Origin: JAJNPS01 sp031430315 | Lineage (GTDB): Bacteria > Pseudomonadota > Alphaproteobacteria > Rhodobacterales > Rhodobacteraceae | Assembly: GCA_031430315.1 (NCBI GenBank) | Contig: JANPBI010000026.1 | Coordinates: 1 to 11,500 of the forward strand | Direction of reading: 5' to 3' | DNA length: 11,500 bases | In this document: piece after piece, positions 5,593 through 11,500 of the stretch | Position numbering within the stretch: the stretch's first letter is position 1 | Layout of the letters: every line of letters begins with the position of its first letter | Notes under the pieces: generated by a model | Seen by the model: the letters and a program-made list of their open reading frames with translations, nothing else | Database searches by the model: none | What the model was told of the DNA's origin: nothing | Program-made: the position numbers and the translations under genes

Positions 5593-7286
5593 CCGTCGGG
5601 TTTCTCATGCTGTGCCATACCGCCCTGCACCGCGCGGCGCAGGTGGCGCGCCACTGGGCCCAGGCGGGATGTCCTGTGGTCATCCATGTCGATGCCAAGG
5701 TTCCGGCAGCACAAGTCGACCGTCTGCGTGCTGATCTGGCCGATTTGGCCAACGTCCGCTTTTCGGAACGGCATGATTGCGAATGGGGGACATTCGGGAT
5801 TGTGGCTGCCACCCAAGCCGCCGCGACCCTCATGCTGGCCGAGTTTCCGCGGATCAACCATGTTTTTCTTGCTTCGGGGGCCTGCCTGCCCCTGCGCCCG
5901 GTGGCAGAGCTTGTCGATTACCTGGCGGCGCGGCGCGAGACGGATTTCATCGAAAGCGTGACCACGGCCGATGTCGGCTGGACGATCGGCGGGCTGGATC
6001 TTGAACGCTTTACCCTGCGGTTTCCGTTTTCCTGGCGCCAGCAGCGGCGGCTTTTTGACGCCTATGTTCGCATCCAGCGGCGGCTTGGCATGCGTCGTCG
6101 CATCCCCGAAGGCGTGCAGCCGCACCTTGGCAGTCAATGGTGGTGCCTCACACGACAGACCTTGCTGGCAATCTTACAAAGCCCGGATCGCGCTAAGCAT
6201 GACGCCTATTTCAGGCGCGTCTGGATACCCGACGAAAGCTACTTTCAAACCTTGGTCCGGCGGGTATCGGATCGGGTCGAAAGCCGGTCATTGACGCTGT
6301 CCAAGTTCGATTTTCAGGGCAAGCCGCACGTCTTTTACGACGACCACCTGCAGCTTTTACGGAAATCCGACTGTTTTGTTGCGCGCAAGGCCTGGCCCCA
6401 CGCCAATCGGCTTTACCGCGCCTTTCTGGAAAGCGATGGCACGGTACAAGCCCCGGTGGAGCCAAACCCGGCCAAGATCGACCGCCTTTTTGCCAAGGCG
6501 GTGGAGCGTCGCGTCAAAGGACGTCCGGGTCTTTACATGCAAAGCCGTTTTCCGGCAGAACACCGTGAAAACGGCCTGACAGCCGCGCCTTATTCCGTCT
6601 TTCAGGGCTTTTCCGATGTATTTGAGAACTTTGATTCCTGGTTGACCAAGGTGGCCGGCGTGCGCGTGCATGGACATCTGTTCGCACCCGAACGCGCCGA
6701 TTTCGCGGAACGGGCAACGGTTTTTGATGGGGCCTTGTCCGACAATACGACCTTGCGGGACTATAACCCGACCAGCTTCCTGACAAACCTGGTCTGGAAC
6801 TCGCGCGGGGAAAGGCAGTGCTTTCAGTTCGGGCCTCGCGACCGGCAAGAAATTACCCAGTTTCTGGTGCGGGACCCTAACGCTACGATCATGATCATCA
6901 CCGGTGGCTGGGCCGTGCCCTTGTTCAAATCGAACCGGGATGCGTCGGACCTGAGGGCGGTGATGGCGCGGCTGCAAAAGGTCGAATCCGACCAATTGGC
7001 GTTGTTTCAAAAGCCTTGGGCAAAGGCGCGCGTTCGCAGCTGGTCATTGGCGGAGTTTGTCGAAAACCCGGCGGATCCCTTGCAAATCCTGCTGGACGAG
7101 ATCTCTCCACGCAGCCCTCGACGATTGGCCGAAGCGCCGCGCATGGTGGATCTGACCGGCTTTGGCCAATTCCTGCAAAGGCTGCGCAATCAGGGCATGC
7201 AGCCCGTCCTGATGGGCGATTTTCCGGCTGAGCCCGAGCAGATCACGCAGACGGCACGCGGCAGCCGCCCCTATGTCGTGAAGTAA
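5589..7286 (+). CDS. Core-2/I-branching-type glycosyltransferase with uncharacterised C-terminal domain
   Basis: A 565-residue two-part protein. Residues 1 to about 280 resemble the Core-2/I-branching beta-1,6-N-acetylglucosaminyltransferase family (GT14-like). They begin with GFLMLCHTALH (4-14), then VVIHVDAK (30-37), NHVFLASGACLPLRP (90-104), DFIES (119-123), GSQWWCLTR (181-189) and WIPDESYFQTL (212-222). The remainder (about 285-565) has no motif I can assign. It contains GLYMQSRFP (314-322), DYNPTSFLTN (391-400) and IMIITGGWAVPL (434-445); I believe it matches the Pfam family DUF5927 seen in Rhodobacterales, but cannot confirm that here. The frame is open much further upstream, through the preceding gene. 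The GTG at 5589, in a GTGA overlap with that gene's stop, is chosen because the first beta strand of the fold follows at once; ATG 5607 would cut into it. It probably makes a branch on the surface glycan. Confidence 0.84.
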   Translation: MTVGFLMLCHTALHRAAQVARHWAQAGCPVVIHVDAKVPAAQVDRLRADLADLANVRFSERHDCEWGTFGIVAATQAAATLMLAEFPRINHVFLASGACLPLRPVAELVDYLAARRETDFIESVTTADVGWTIGGLDLERFTLRFPFSWRQQRRLFDAYVRIQRRLGMRRRIPEGVQPHLGSQWWCLTRQTLLAILQSPDRAKHDAYFRRVWIPDESYFQTLVRRVSDRVESRSLTLSKFDFQGKPHVFYDDHLQLLRKSDCFVARKAWPHANRLYRAFLESDGTVQAPVEPNPAKIDRLFAKAVERRVKGRPGLYMQSRFPAEHRENGLTAAPYSVFQGFSDVFENFDSWLTKVAGVRVHGHLFAPERADFAERATVFDGALSDNTTLRDYNPTSFLTNLVWNSRGERQCFQFGPRDRQEITQFLVRDPNATIMIITGGWAVPLFKSNRDASDLRAVMARLQKVESDQLALFQKPWAKARVRSWSLAEFVENPADPLQILLDEISPRSPRRLAEAPRMVDLTGFGQFLQRLRNQGMQPVLMGDFPAEPEQITQTARGSRPYVVK

Positions 7287-7295
7287 GGGCAATAT

Positions 7296-8702
7296 ATGCC
7301 CGGCTTTACCAGCTTTGTCGTCTTTGCCGAAATGCGCACCGGGTCCAATTTTCTGGAGGCCAACCTGAATGCGCTGGAGGGCGTGGCAAGCTATGGCGAG
7401 GTTTTCAATCCTCATTTCATCGGGAAAAAGGACCAGGAGTCGATGTTCGGTGTGTCGATCGCCGAACGCGATGCGGATCCTTTGCGCCTGTGGTATGTGA
7501 TCCGGCAGGAAACAAAGGGACTTGCCGGCTTTCGGTTTTTTCACGACCACGACCCGCGCATGCTGGCCGCCGTGATGACAGACCCGGCTTGCGCCAAGGT
7601 GATCCTGACCCGCAACCCGCTGGACAGTTATGTCAGCTGGAAGATCGCACGAGAGACCGGGCAGTGGAAACTGACCCATATCCGAAAGTTGCGCAGCGCG
7701 AAAATCGCCTTTGATGCAGCCGAGTTCGAAGAGCGTCTGTCAACGATGCAGGCCTTTCAGCGGCAGGTTCTGCTGGCGCTTCAGACGACGGGACAGACGG
7801 CGTTCTATCTTGACTATGATGACCTTGGCGATCTGGACGTCCTGAACGGGTTGGCGGCATTTCTGGGGGTTGATGCGCGGCTCGTGGTCCCGGATGCCAG
7901 CCTGAAAAAGCAAAATCCGGGCGATCTGGCGGAGAAGTTGACCAACCCCGAGGCCGTCGAGGCCGGAATGGCAAGACTTGACCGGTTCAACCTGGCGCGG
8001 ACCCCCAGTTTCGAGCCTAGGCGAGCCCCGGCGATTCCCAGCTTTGTCGCGGCGCGGGATTGCGGGCTGTTGTACATGCCAATCAAGGGGGGCCCCGAGG
8101 CTGTTGTGTGCGACTGGCTGGCCGCGGTGTCGCCGACGGGGCTCGACGGTGATCTGACCCAGAAAAGCCTGCGCCAATGGTACCGTAGTCATCCGCGCCA
8201 TTGCAGCTTTGCCGTTGTCCGGCATCCATTGCTGCGGGCCTATGCTGCCTTTCGCCGGCAATTGATCCCCGGCCACGCCCCAGAAGCGCGCGCAATATTG
8301 GCCCGGATGCGGGGCTTTGATCTTCCGGGTGATGCGGACGGGTTTGGCGATCTTGCGGCGGAGCGAGAGGCCTTTGCCGCGTTCTTGGGATTTGTGCGGA
8401 TGAATCTGGCGGGCCAGACCGGCAGCCGCGTCAATCCGCATTGGGCCAGCCAGACGGCAGTCCTGCAGGGCTTTGCGCAATTTCAGGGGCCGGACCTTGT
8501 CCTGCGCGAGGACCGCCTGGCACCGGGGCTGGTCTTTGCTGCGACTGAGGCGGGGTTGGTGTCCCCGCCTTCGGTCGCGGGCGGGCATGGTGACGATGCA
8601 GACCGGTTGGCACAGATCCATGATGCCGATCTGGAGGCGGCAGCCGAGGCTGCCTATCCGCGGGACTATCTCGGCTTTGGCTTTGGTCGGTGGAAGGTCT
8701 AG
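7296..8702 (+). CDS. sulfotransferase with two sulfotransferase-like domains (NodH/Stf0-type plus degenerate second domain)
   Basis: A 468-residue protein expected to transfer sulfate from PAPS to a carbohydrate. The first domain (about 1-235) has the 5'-phosphosulfate loop in VFAEMRTGSNFLEANL (9-24) and the 3'-phosphate motif VILTRNPLDSYVSWK (102-116) with Arg106 and Ser114; this resembles NodH/Stf0-type enzymes. The second (about 250-468) resembles the Sulfotransfer_2 carbohydrate sulfotransferases: YMPIKGGPEAVVCDWL (260-275), VVRHPLLRAYAAF (307-319), NPHWASQ (380-386) and a C-terminal IHDADLEAAAEAAYP. Its binding residues are altered: Lys-Thr of the P-loop is lost and the usual Ser after the Arg is Ala. 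The ATG at 7296 has AAGGG six bases before it, nine bases after the previous stop. It ends 3 bp from convergent ptsN. CysQ in the same window would remove its product PAP. Confidence 0.83.
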   Translation: MPGFTSFVVFAEMRTGSNFLEANLNALEGVASYGEVFNPHFIGKKDQESMFGVSIAERDADPLRLWYVIRQETKGLAGFRFFHDHDPRMLAAVMTDPACAKVILTRNPLDSYVSWKIARETGQWKLTHIRKLRSAKIAFDAAEFEERLSTMQAFQRQVLLALQTTGQTAFYLDYDDLGDLDVLNGLAAFLGVDARLVVPDASLKKQNPGDLAEKLTNPEAVEAGMARLDRFNLARTPSFEPRRAPAIPSFVAARDCGLLYMPIKGGPEAVVCDWLAAVSPTGLDGDLTQKSLRQWYRSHPRHCSFAVVRHPLLRAYAAFRRQLIPGHAPEARAILARMRGFDLPGDADGFGDLAAEREAFAAFLGFVRMNLAGQTGSRVNPHWASQTAVLQGFAQFQGPDLVLREDRLAPGLVFAATEAGLVSPPSVAGGHGDDADRLAQIHDADLEAAAEAAYPRDYLGFGFGRWKV

Positions 8703-8705
8703 ACG

Positions 8706-9170
8706 TCAGGCTGCCTGCGGTGCGCGCGTCTCTGTCAGGATGGCATGCAGTTTGGCAGGGTCGGTATTGGCGCGCAATTTGGCCACGACGGCAGGATCGC
8801 GCATTGTCCGCGACACAAGGGCCAGCGCCTTGAGATGATCGACCCCGGAATCCTTGGGGGCAAAAAGGGCAAAGACCAGATCGACGGGCTGGCGGTCGAC
8901 CGAGTCGTAGTCCAGCGGTTTTTCCAGCCGAAAGAAAATGCCGACAATTTTCTTGAGATCTTCCAGCCGGGCATGGGGCAGGGCAATGCCATGCCCTACA
9001 CCAGTTGGTCCCAGGGTTTCGCGCTCCTGCAAGCCGTCGATGATGATCGCTGCCTTTAGTCCGTAAGCCTGGGACGCGACTTCGCCCAATTCCTGAAACA
9101 GCCGTTTCTTGCTGGTCAGCTGGCCGAGGAAACGCACGCCCCCCTGAGCGATCACCTTCGAGAGTTCCAT
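8706..9170 (-). CDS. ptsN: nitrogen PTS enzyme IIA (PtsN, EIIA-Ntr)
   Basis: A 154-residue cytosolic regulatory protein of the nitrogen phosphotransferase system. It accepts phosphate from NPr and, depending on its state, modulates potassium uptake, stress responses and metabolism in proteobacteria. The EIIA fold is recognised from TSKKRLFQELGEVA (19-32), the active-site segment GVGHGIALPHARL (57-69) with phosphorylatable His66, and VDLVFALFAPKD (76-87). Length is normal. It is the last gene of the minus-strand block, 33 bp after hpf. A small hairpin lies in that gap and the ribosome site is weak (AGGG at a long distance), so its expression may depend on the hpf transcript. The order hpf-ptsN is conserved across proteobacteria. 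Other phosphorelay genes are not in view. Confidence 0.95.
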   Translation of the reverse strand: MELSKVIAQGGVRFLGQLTSKKRLFQELGEVASQAYGLKAAIIIDGLQERETLGPTGVGHGIALPHARLEDLKKIVGIFFRLEKPLDYDSVDRQPVDLVFALFAPKDSGVDHLKALALVSRTMRDPAVVAKLRANTDPAKLHAILTETRAPQAA

Positions 9171-9188
9171 GTCGTGCTTTTTCCCTAA

Positions 9189-9202
9189 CCGCGGATACGC
9201 GG
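9189..9202 (-). other. short hairpin between hpf and ptsN
   Basis: CCGCG-GATA-CGCGG on the plus strand gives a perfect 5-bp GC stem with a four-base loop, just after the hpf stop and before ptsN. No T-run follows in the direction of transcription. It may be a processing or stability element that sets the ratio of Hpf to PtsN. It is short enough to be chance in GC-rich DNA. Confidence 0.22.
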
Positions 9203-9203
9203 C

Positions 9204-9779
9204 CTATTTTGCATTGCGCGGGTCGATCCAGCCGATGTTGCCGTCGTCGCGCCGATAAACCACGTTCACGCCACCATGCCCTTCGTTGCGAAACACCAAC
9301 ATGCGTTGCCCGGCAAGCTCCATCTGCATCACGGCTTCACCTACGGTGATGGAGGGAATTTTTGTCTCCATCTCGGCGATCACGATGGGCTGAAGGCTTT
9401 CGGGTTCGGCTTCCTCGGTTTCCACAGATCCCGCGAGGATATAAGAGGAACCGCCCCCGAATTCAACAGGTGCCGTACGGTCACGATGATGGTTGCGAAT
9501 GCGCCGCTTGTAGCGGCGCAACTGCTTGTCCATTTTTTCGCGGCAGGATTCGAACGCGGCATAGATTTCATGCGCATGGCCCTTTGCCACGGCACTGAGA
9601 CCAGTCGACAGGTGGATCGACGACTCGCAGTGAAACTCGTGCGAGGCACGCGAAAAGACTACGATGCATTCGGTGGGGCGCTGGGCGTATTTCTCGACCA
9701 CTTCGCCCATCTCGGCCTTGACATGCGTCTGCAGGGCCTCGCCCACGTCAATCTGTTTGCCACTGATCTGATACCGCAT
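9204..9779 (-). CDS. hpf: ribosome hibernation-promoting factor, long form (Hpf/RaiA family)
   Basis: A 191-residue protein. The N-terminal S30AE-type domain (1-97) starts MRYQISGKQIDVGEALQTHV and carries the basic helix CREKMDKQLRRYKRRIRNHH (79-98) that sits on the 30S subunit. A charged linker follows, then the C-terminal dimerisation domain (about 132-187: PIVIAEMETKIPSITVGEAV and VFRNEGHGGVNVVYRR). This two-domain long form pairs 70S ribosomes into inactive 100S dimers in stationary phase or starvation. The frame extends nine codons upstream to 9806, but ATG 9779 has a perfect AAGGAGG five bases before it and matches the family N-terminus. It lies in the conserved lptB-hpf-ptsN order, 246 bp after lptB. 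The long gap suggests a promoter of its own, as expected for a growth-phase gene. Confidence 0.95.
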   Translation of the reverse strand: MRYQISGKQIDVGEALQTHVKAEMGEVVEKYAQRPTECIVVFSRASHEFHCESSIHLSTGLSAVAKGHAHEIYAAFESCREKMDKQLRRYKRRIRNHHRDRTAPVEFGGGSSYILAGSVETEEAEPESLQPIVIAEMETKIPSITVGEAVMQMELAGQRMLVFRNEGHGGVNVVYRRDDGNIGWIDPRNAK

Positions 9780-9783
9780 TGTG

Positions 9784-9790
9784 CCTCCTT
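9784..9790 (-). promoter_or_regulatory. strong Shine-Dalgarno site that fixes the hpf start
   Basis: On the minus strand the bases read AAGGAGGCACA followed by ATG at 9779. This is the best ribosome binding site in the window. It rules in ATG 9779 over the in-frame upstream start at 9806 and suggests high translation of hpf. Confidence 0.85.
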
Positions 9791-9944
9791 GATGCGCCAG
9801 CGTCACGAACGGGCCGCCAGCCGGGTGCTGGTCGGGTCATCCTCTTGATCTTGAATTGAAAGCTGCAGTCGGTTTGGGCCGAACACCATTGCCGGGATTG
9901 CAAACATCGCCAGGGACTCGGTGGGTTCTGCACGCATTGACATC

Positions 9945-9974
9945 ATTTGGCGACAGGGGCGGGCAGCTTGTCAA
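9945..9974 (-). promoter_or_regulatory. candidate promoter upstream of hpf
   Basis: A perfect -35 hexamer TTGACA (minus strand, 9974-9969) is followed after 18 bp by CCAAAT (9950-9945), a poor -10 match. Transcription would start near 9938, leaving a leader of about 160 nt before hpf. The 246-bp gap between lptB and hpf otherwise holds a GCTTCG/CGAAGC inverted repeat (9977-9982 and 10000-10005), with no T-tract, and a 47-codon open frame (9803-9946). A stress or alternative sigma factor site is possible but I cannot identify one. Confidence 0.32.
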
Positions 9975-10025
9975 CAGCTTCGTGAGGCCCTGGGTCAGGC
10001 GAAGCCCTCGGCAACGATTTCAACC

Positions 10026-10787
10026 CTAGGTAATGCGGAAATTCTGGCCCAGATAGACCCTGCGCACCATCTCGTCGCGCACGACTTCGTCCGTGGTGCC
10101 GCTTTTGATGACATGGCCGTCATGCAGGATATAGGCGCGGTCGACGATCTCAAGCGTTTCACGGACGTTGTGGTCGGTGATCAGCACGCCGATACCGCGA
10201 TCTTTCAAGGCCTGCACGAGATGACGGATTTCGCTGACCGCGATAGGATCGACACCTGCAAACGGCTCGTCCAGCAAAAGGTATTTTGGATCCGCAGCCA
10301 GACAGCGGGCGATTTCCACGCGCCGTCGTTCGCCACCTGACAAGGCCAGAGCAGGTGTGCGGCGCAGATGGGTGATCGAGAAATCGGACAACAGCTCTTC
10401 AAGCCGCTCGCGGCGCTTATGATGATCGGCCTGGGTAATCTCTAGCACGGCAAGGATGTTGTCCTCGACTGACAGGCCCCTAAAAATAGACATTTCCTGT
10501 GGCAGATAGCCAATCCCCAGCCGCGCCCGGCGATACATCGGCAAGGCCGTGACGTCGCGCCCGTCAATCAGGACCTGGCCTCCCTCAGGGATCACCAGAC
10601 CCGCAATGGCGTAAAAACAGGTGGTCTTGCCCGAGCCGTTCGGTCCTAGCAGGGCGACAACTTCGCCTCGGTGAAGGTCCATCGACACATCGCGGATCAC
10701 TGGTCGCTTGCGGTAGCTTTTCCGCAAGGACCGGACTGACAGGCCAGCATTGCCGCGCGTCACTGTAAGGTTCGGGATTCCGGTCAA
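10026..10787 (-). CDS. lptB: lipopolysaccharide export ABC transporter ATPase LptB
   Basis: A 253-residue ATPase that with LptF and LptG extracts LPS from the inner membrane and feeds it to LptC and the LptA bridge. All ABC motifs are intact: Walker A GPNGSGKT (48-55), Q-loop LPQEMSIFRGL (95-105), signature LSGGERRR (149-156), Walker B YLLLDEP (169-175) and switch His206 in ITDHN. PVIRDVSMDLHRGEVVALLG is typical of LptB. The start appears to be TTG at 10787, overlapping the lptA stop (TTGA); GTG 10763, eight codons in, is an alternative. No good ribosome site is visible, so translational coupling to lptA is likely. In many proteobacteria rpoN follows lptB; here it is absent. Confidence 0.96.
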   Translation of the reverse strand: MTGIPNLTVTRGNAGLSVRSLRKSYRKRPVIRDVSMDLHRGEVVALLGPNGSGKTTCFYAIAGLVIPEGGQVLIDGRDVTALPMYRRARLGIGYLPQEMSIFRGLSVEDNILAVLEITQADHHKRRERLEELLSDFSITHLRRTPALALSGGERRRVEIARCLAADPKYLLLDEPFAGVDPIAVSEIRHLVQALKDRGIGVLITDHNVRETLEIVDRAYILHDGHVIKSGTTDEVVRDEMVRRVYLGQNFRIT

Positions 10788-11278
10788 TTGTTGCCCGCAG
10801 GAACAAAGGTCGTCTGGACCCCGCCTTCCATCACGCCCGTGCCGGTTTTCAGGTTGATCGTTAGCTTTTGCGCCGATAGCGCGCTGGCCCCTTGGGTCAG
10901 CAGCACGTTGCCCGTCATCACAACGGTACCGCTGTCGATCGTGTAGACGGCCTCCTGCGCCTCGGCGGCATCGGTGACGTTGGTGAGGGTCACGCCGCCC
11001 GTCGCAAACAGCGTCTGGATCGCCGTGCCGCCCGGCGCATAGACCACGCGGACCTCGCCCGCCGACAGCCTCATATCACCTTGTCCGACCAGGACATTGC
11101 CCGAAAATACCGCCGAGCCGTCTGCGTTGTTCACCGACAGCTGATCCGCCTTGACCTCGACAGGCAGGGAGGTGTCTGCACGCAGGCCGCCAAAGGCGAT
11201 CTGGGCTTGCTGGGCAAAGGCAACCGAAGACAGGATCAGGGCCGCGGCGATCCCGGACGCGACAATGCGGAACGTCAT
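10784..11278 (-). CDS. lptA: lipopolysaccharide transport periplasmic protein LptA
   Basis: A 164-residue periplasmic protein that polymerises into the beta-jellyroll bridge carrying LPS from LptC to LptD at the outer membrane. A signal peptide is clear: short basic start, hydrophobic core ASGIAAALILSSVA, then AFA before QQAQ, with cleavage probably after residue 22. The mature part shows the OstA-like repeats PVEVKADQLSVNNADGSAVF (residues 39-58), FSGNVLVGQGDMRLSAGEV and VVMTGNVLLTQGASALSAQK. Length fits the short alphaproteobacterial form. AAAGG precedes the ATG by about eight bases. It lies 22 bp after lptC and overlaps lptB by four bases, giving an lptC-lptA-lptB operon. Confidence 0.93.
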   Translation of the reverse strand: MTFRIVASGIAAALILSSVAFAQQAQIAFGGLRADTSLPVEVKADQLSVNNADGSAVFSGNVLVGQGDMRLSAGEVRVVYAPGGTAIQTLFATGGVTLTNVTDAAEAQEAVYTIDSGTVVMTGNVLLTQGASALSAQKLTINLKTGTGVMEGGVQTTFVPAGNN

Positions 11279-11300
11279 ACTTGGACCTTTGAAATGCGCG

Positions 11301-11500
11301 TCATGTTGGGGGAAGGTATACCAGTTTCACATTGCCAGTGAAAACCAATTGATACTCACCGCTGCCGTCATCGGCGGACTTGAGCACCATACCGTCGGCG
11401 GTGATCTTGCCGACGGGACCGTCGGCGGCCACGGATTGAGGGGCCCCGACCGAGGTGCGGTCCACAAACTCATCGCGGGATACCACCAGTTCCACGCGGT
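11301..11500 (-). CDS. lptC: LPS export protein LptC (3' end only)
   Basis: Only the last 65 codons are in the window; the reading frame is open through base 11500. They contain GPVGKITADGMVLKSADDGS and end YQLVFTGNVKLVYLPPT. The pattern of GxI.A..M.L then VFTGNVKL is that of the C-terminal jellyroll edge of LptC, which docks on LptA. Position directly before lptA supports the call. LptC is a bitopic inner-membrane protein; its membrane anchor would lie outside the window. The GTG at 11495 is an internal valine codon and not a start. Confidence 0.82.
   Translation of the reverse strand, partial: RVELVVSRDEFVDRTSVGAPQSVAADGPVGKITADGMVLKSADDGSGEYQLVFTGNVKLVYLPPT

Noticed and set aside
7740..8621. 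293-codon open frame on the minus strand opposite the sulfotransferase
   Set aside because: It has no motif, odd composition, and is entirely antisense to a supported gene.
8700..8710. possible bidirectional terminator between the sulfotransferase and ptsN
   Set aside because: Only three bases separate the two stop codons. I found no stem-loop with T-tracts there, so transcripts probably end inside the opposing genes.
9276..9848. 190-codon open frame on the plus strand opposite hpf
   Set aside because: It is antisense to hpf, which has a perfect ribosome site and both known domains.
1..11500. tRNA, rRNA, CRISPR array, insertion sequence or phage attachment site
   Set aside because: I saw no cloverleaf-like elements, regularly spaced repeats, transposase motifs or terminal inverted repeats. 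The window is densely coding.

Overview
The window looks like a chromosomal segment from a marine-type alphaproteobacterium of the Rhodobacteraceae/Roseobacter kind. By eye the GC content is roughly 60%. Three things point there: the order lptC-lptA-lptB-hpf-ptsN with no rpoN between lptB and hpf, the style of the glycosyltransferases, and a Core-2/I-branching enzyme fused to a C-terminal domain of the kind I associate with Rhodobacterales. This assignment rests on gene content and order only.

Left part (1-3295). A KpsM-like ABC-2 polysaccharide export permease leaves the window on the minus strand. A 164-bp divergent intergenic region follows, holding candidate back-to-back promoters and an 18-bp hairpin/dyad. 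On the plus strand come cysQ (PAP phosphatase) and a kdsB/kpsU-like CMP-ulosonate cytidylyltransferase, joined by an ATGA overlap, then galU (UDP-glucose pyrophosphorylase) behind its own 182-bp spacer.

Middle part (3330-8702). Two paralogous GT-A glycosyltransferases are separated by a 205-bp AT-richer spacer. That spacer holds a putative terminator, a good sigma70-type promoter framed by an 8-bp inverted repeat, and a TGTACA dyad. The second glycosyltransferase overlaps (GTGA) a 565-residue Core-2-type glycosyltransferase with an uncharacterised C-terminal half. Nine bases later comes a 468-residue sulfotransferase that seems to join two sulfotransferase-like domains, the second with a degraded PAPS site.

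Right part (8706-11500, minus strand). ptsN, hpf (long form), lptB, lptA and the end of lptC form a conserved housekeeping block. It is convergent with the sulfotransferase, with only 3 bp between the two ends.

Taken together, the left and middle genes read as a module for a sulfated surface polysaccharide. GalU supplies UDP-glucose, the kdsB-like enzyme supplies a CMP-activated ulosonic acid, three glycosyltransferases assemble or branch the glycan, the sulfotransferase decorates it, CysQ removes the PAP by-product, and the KpsM-like permease exports a glycan. The individual families are recognised from motifs. The pathway assembly is inference.
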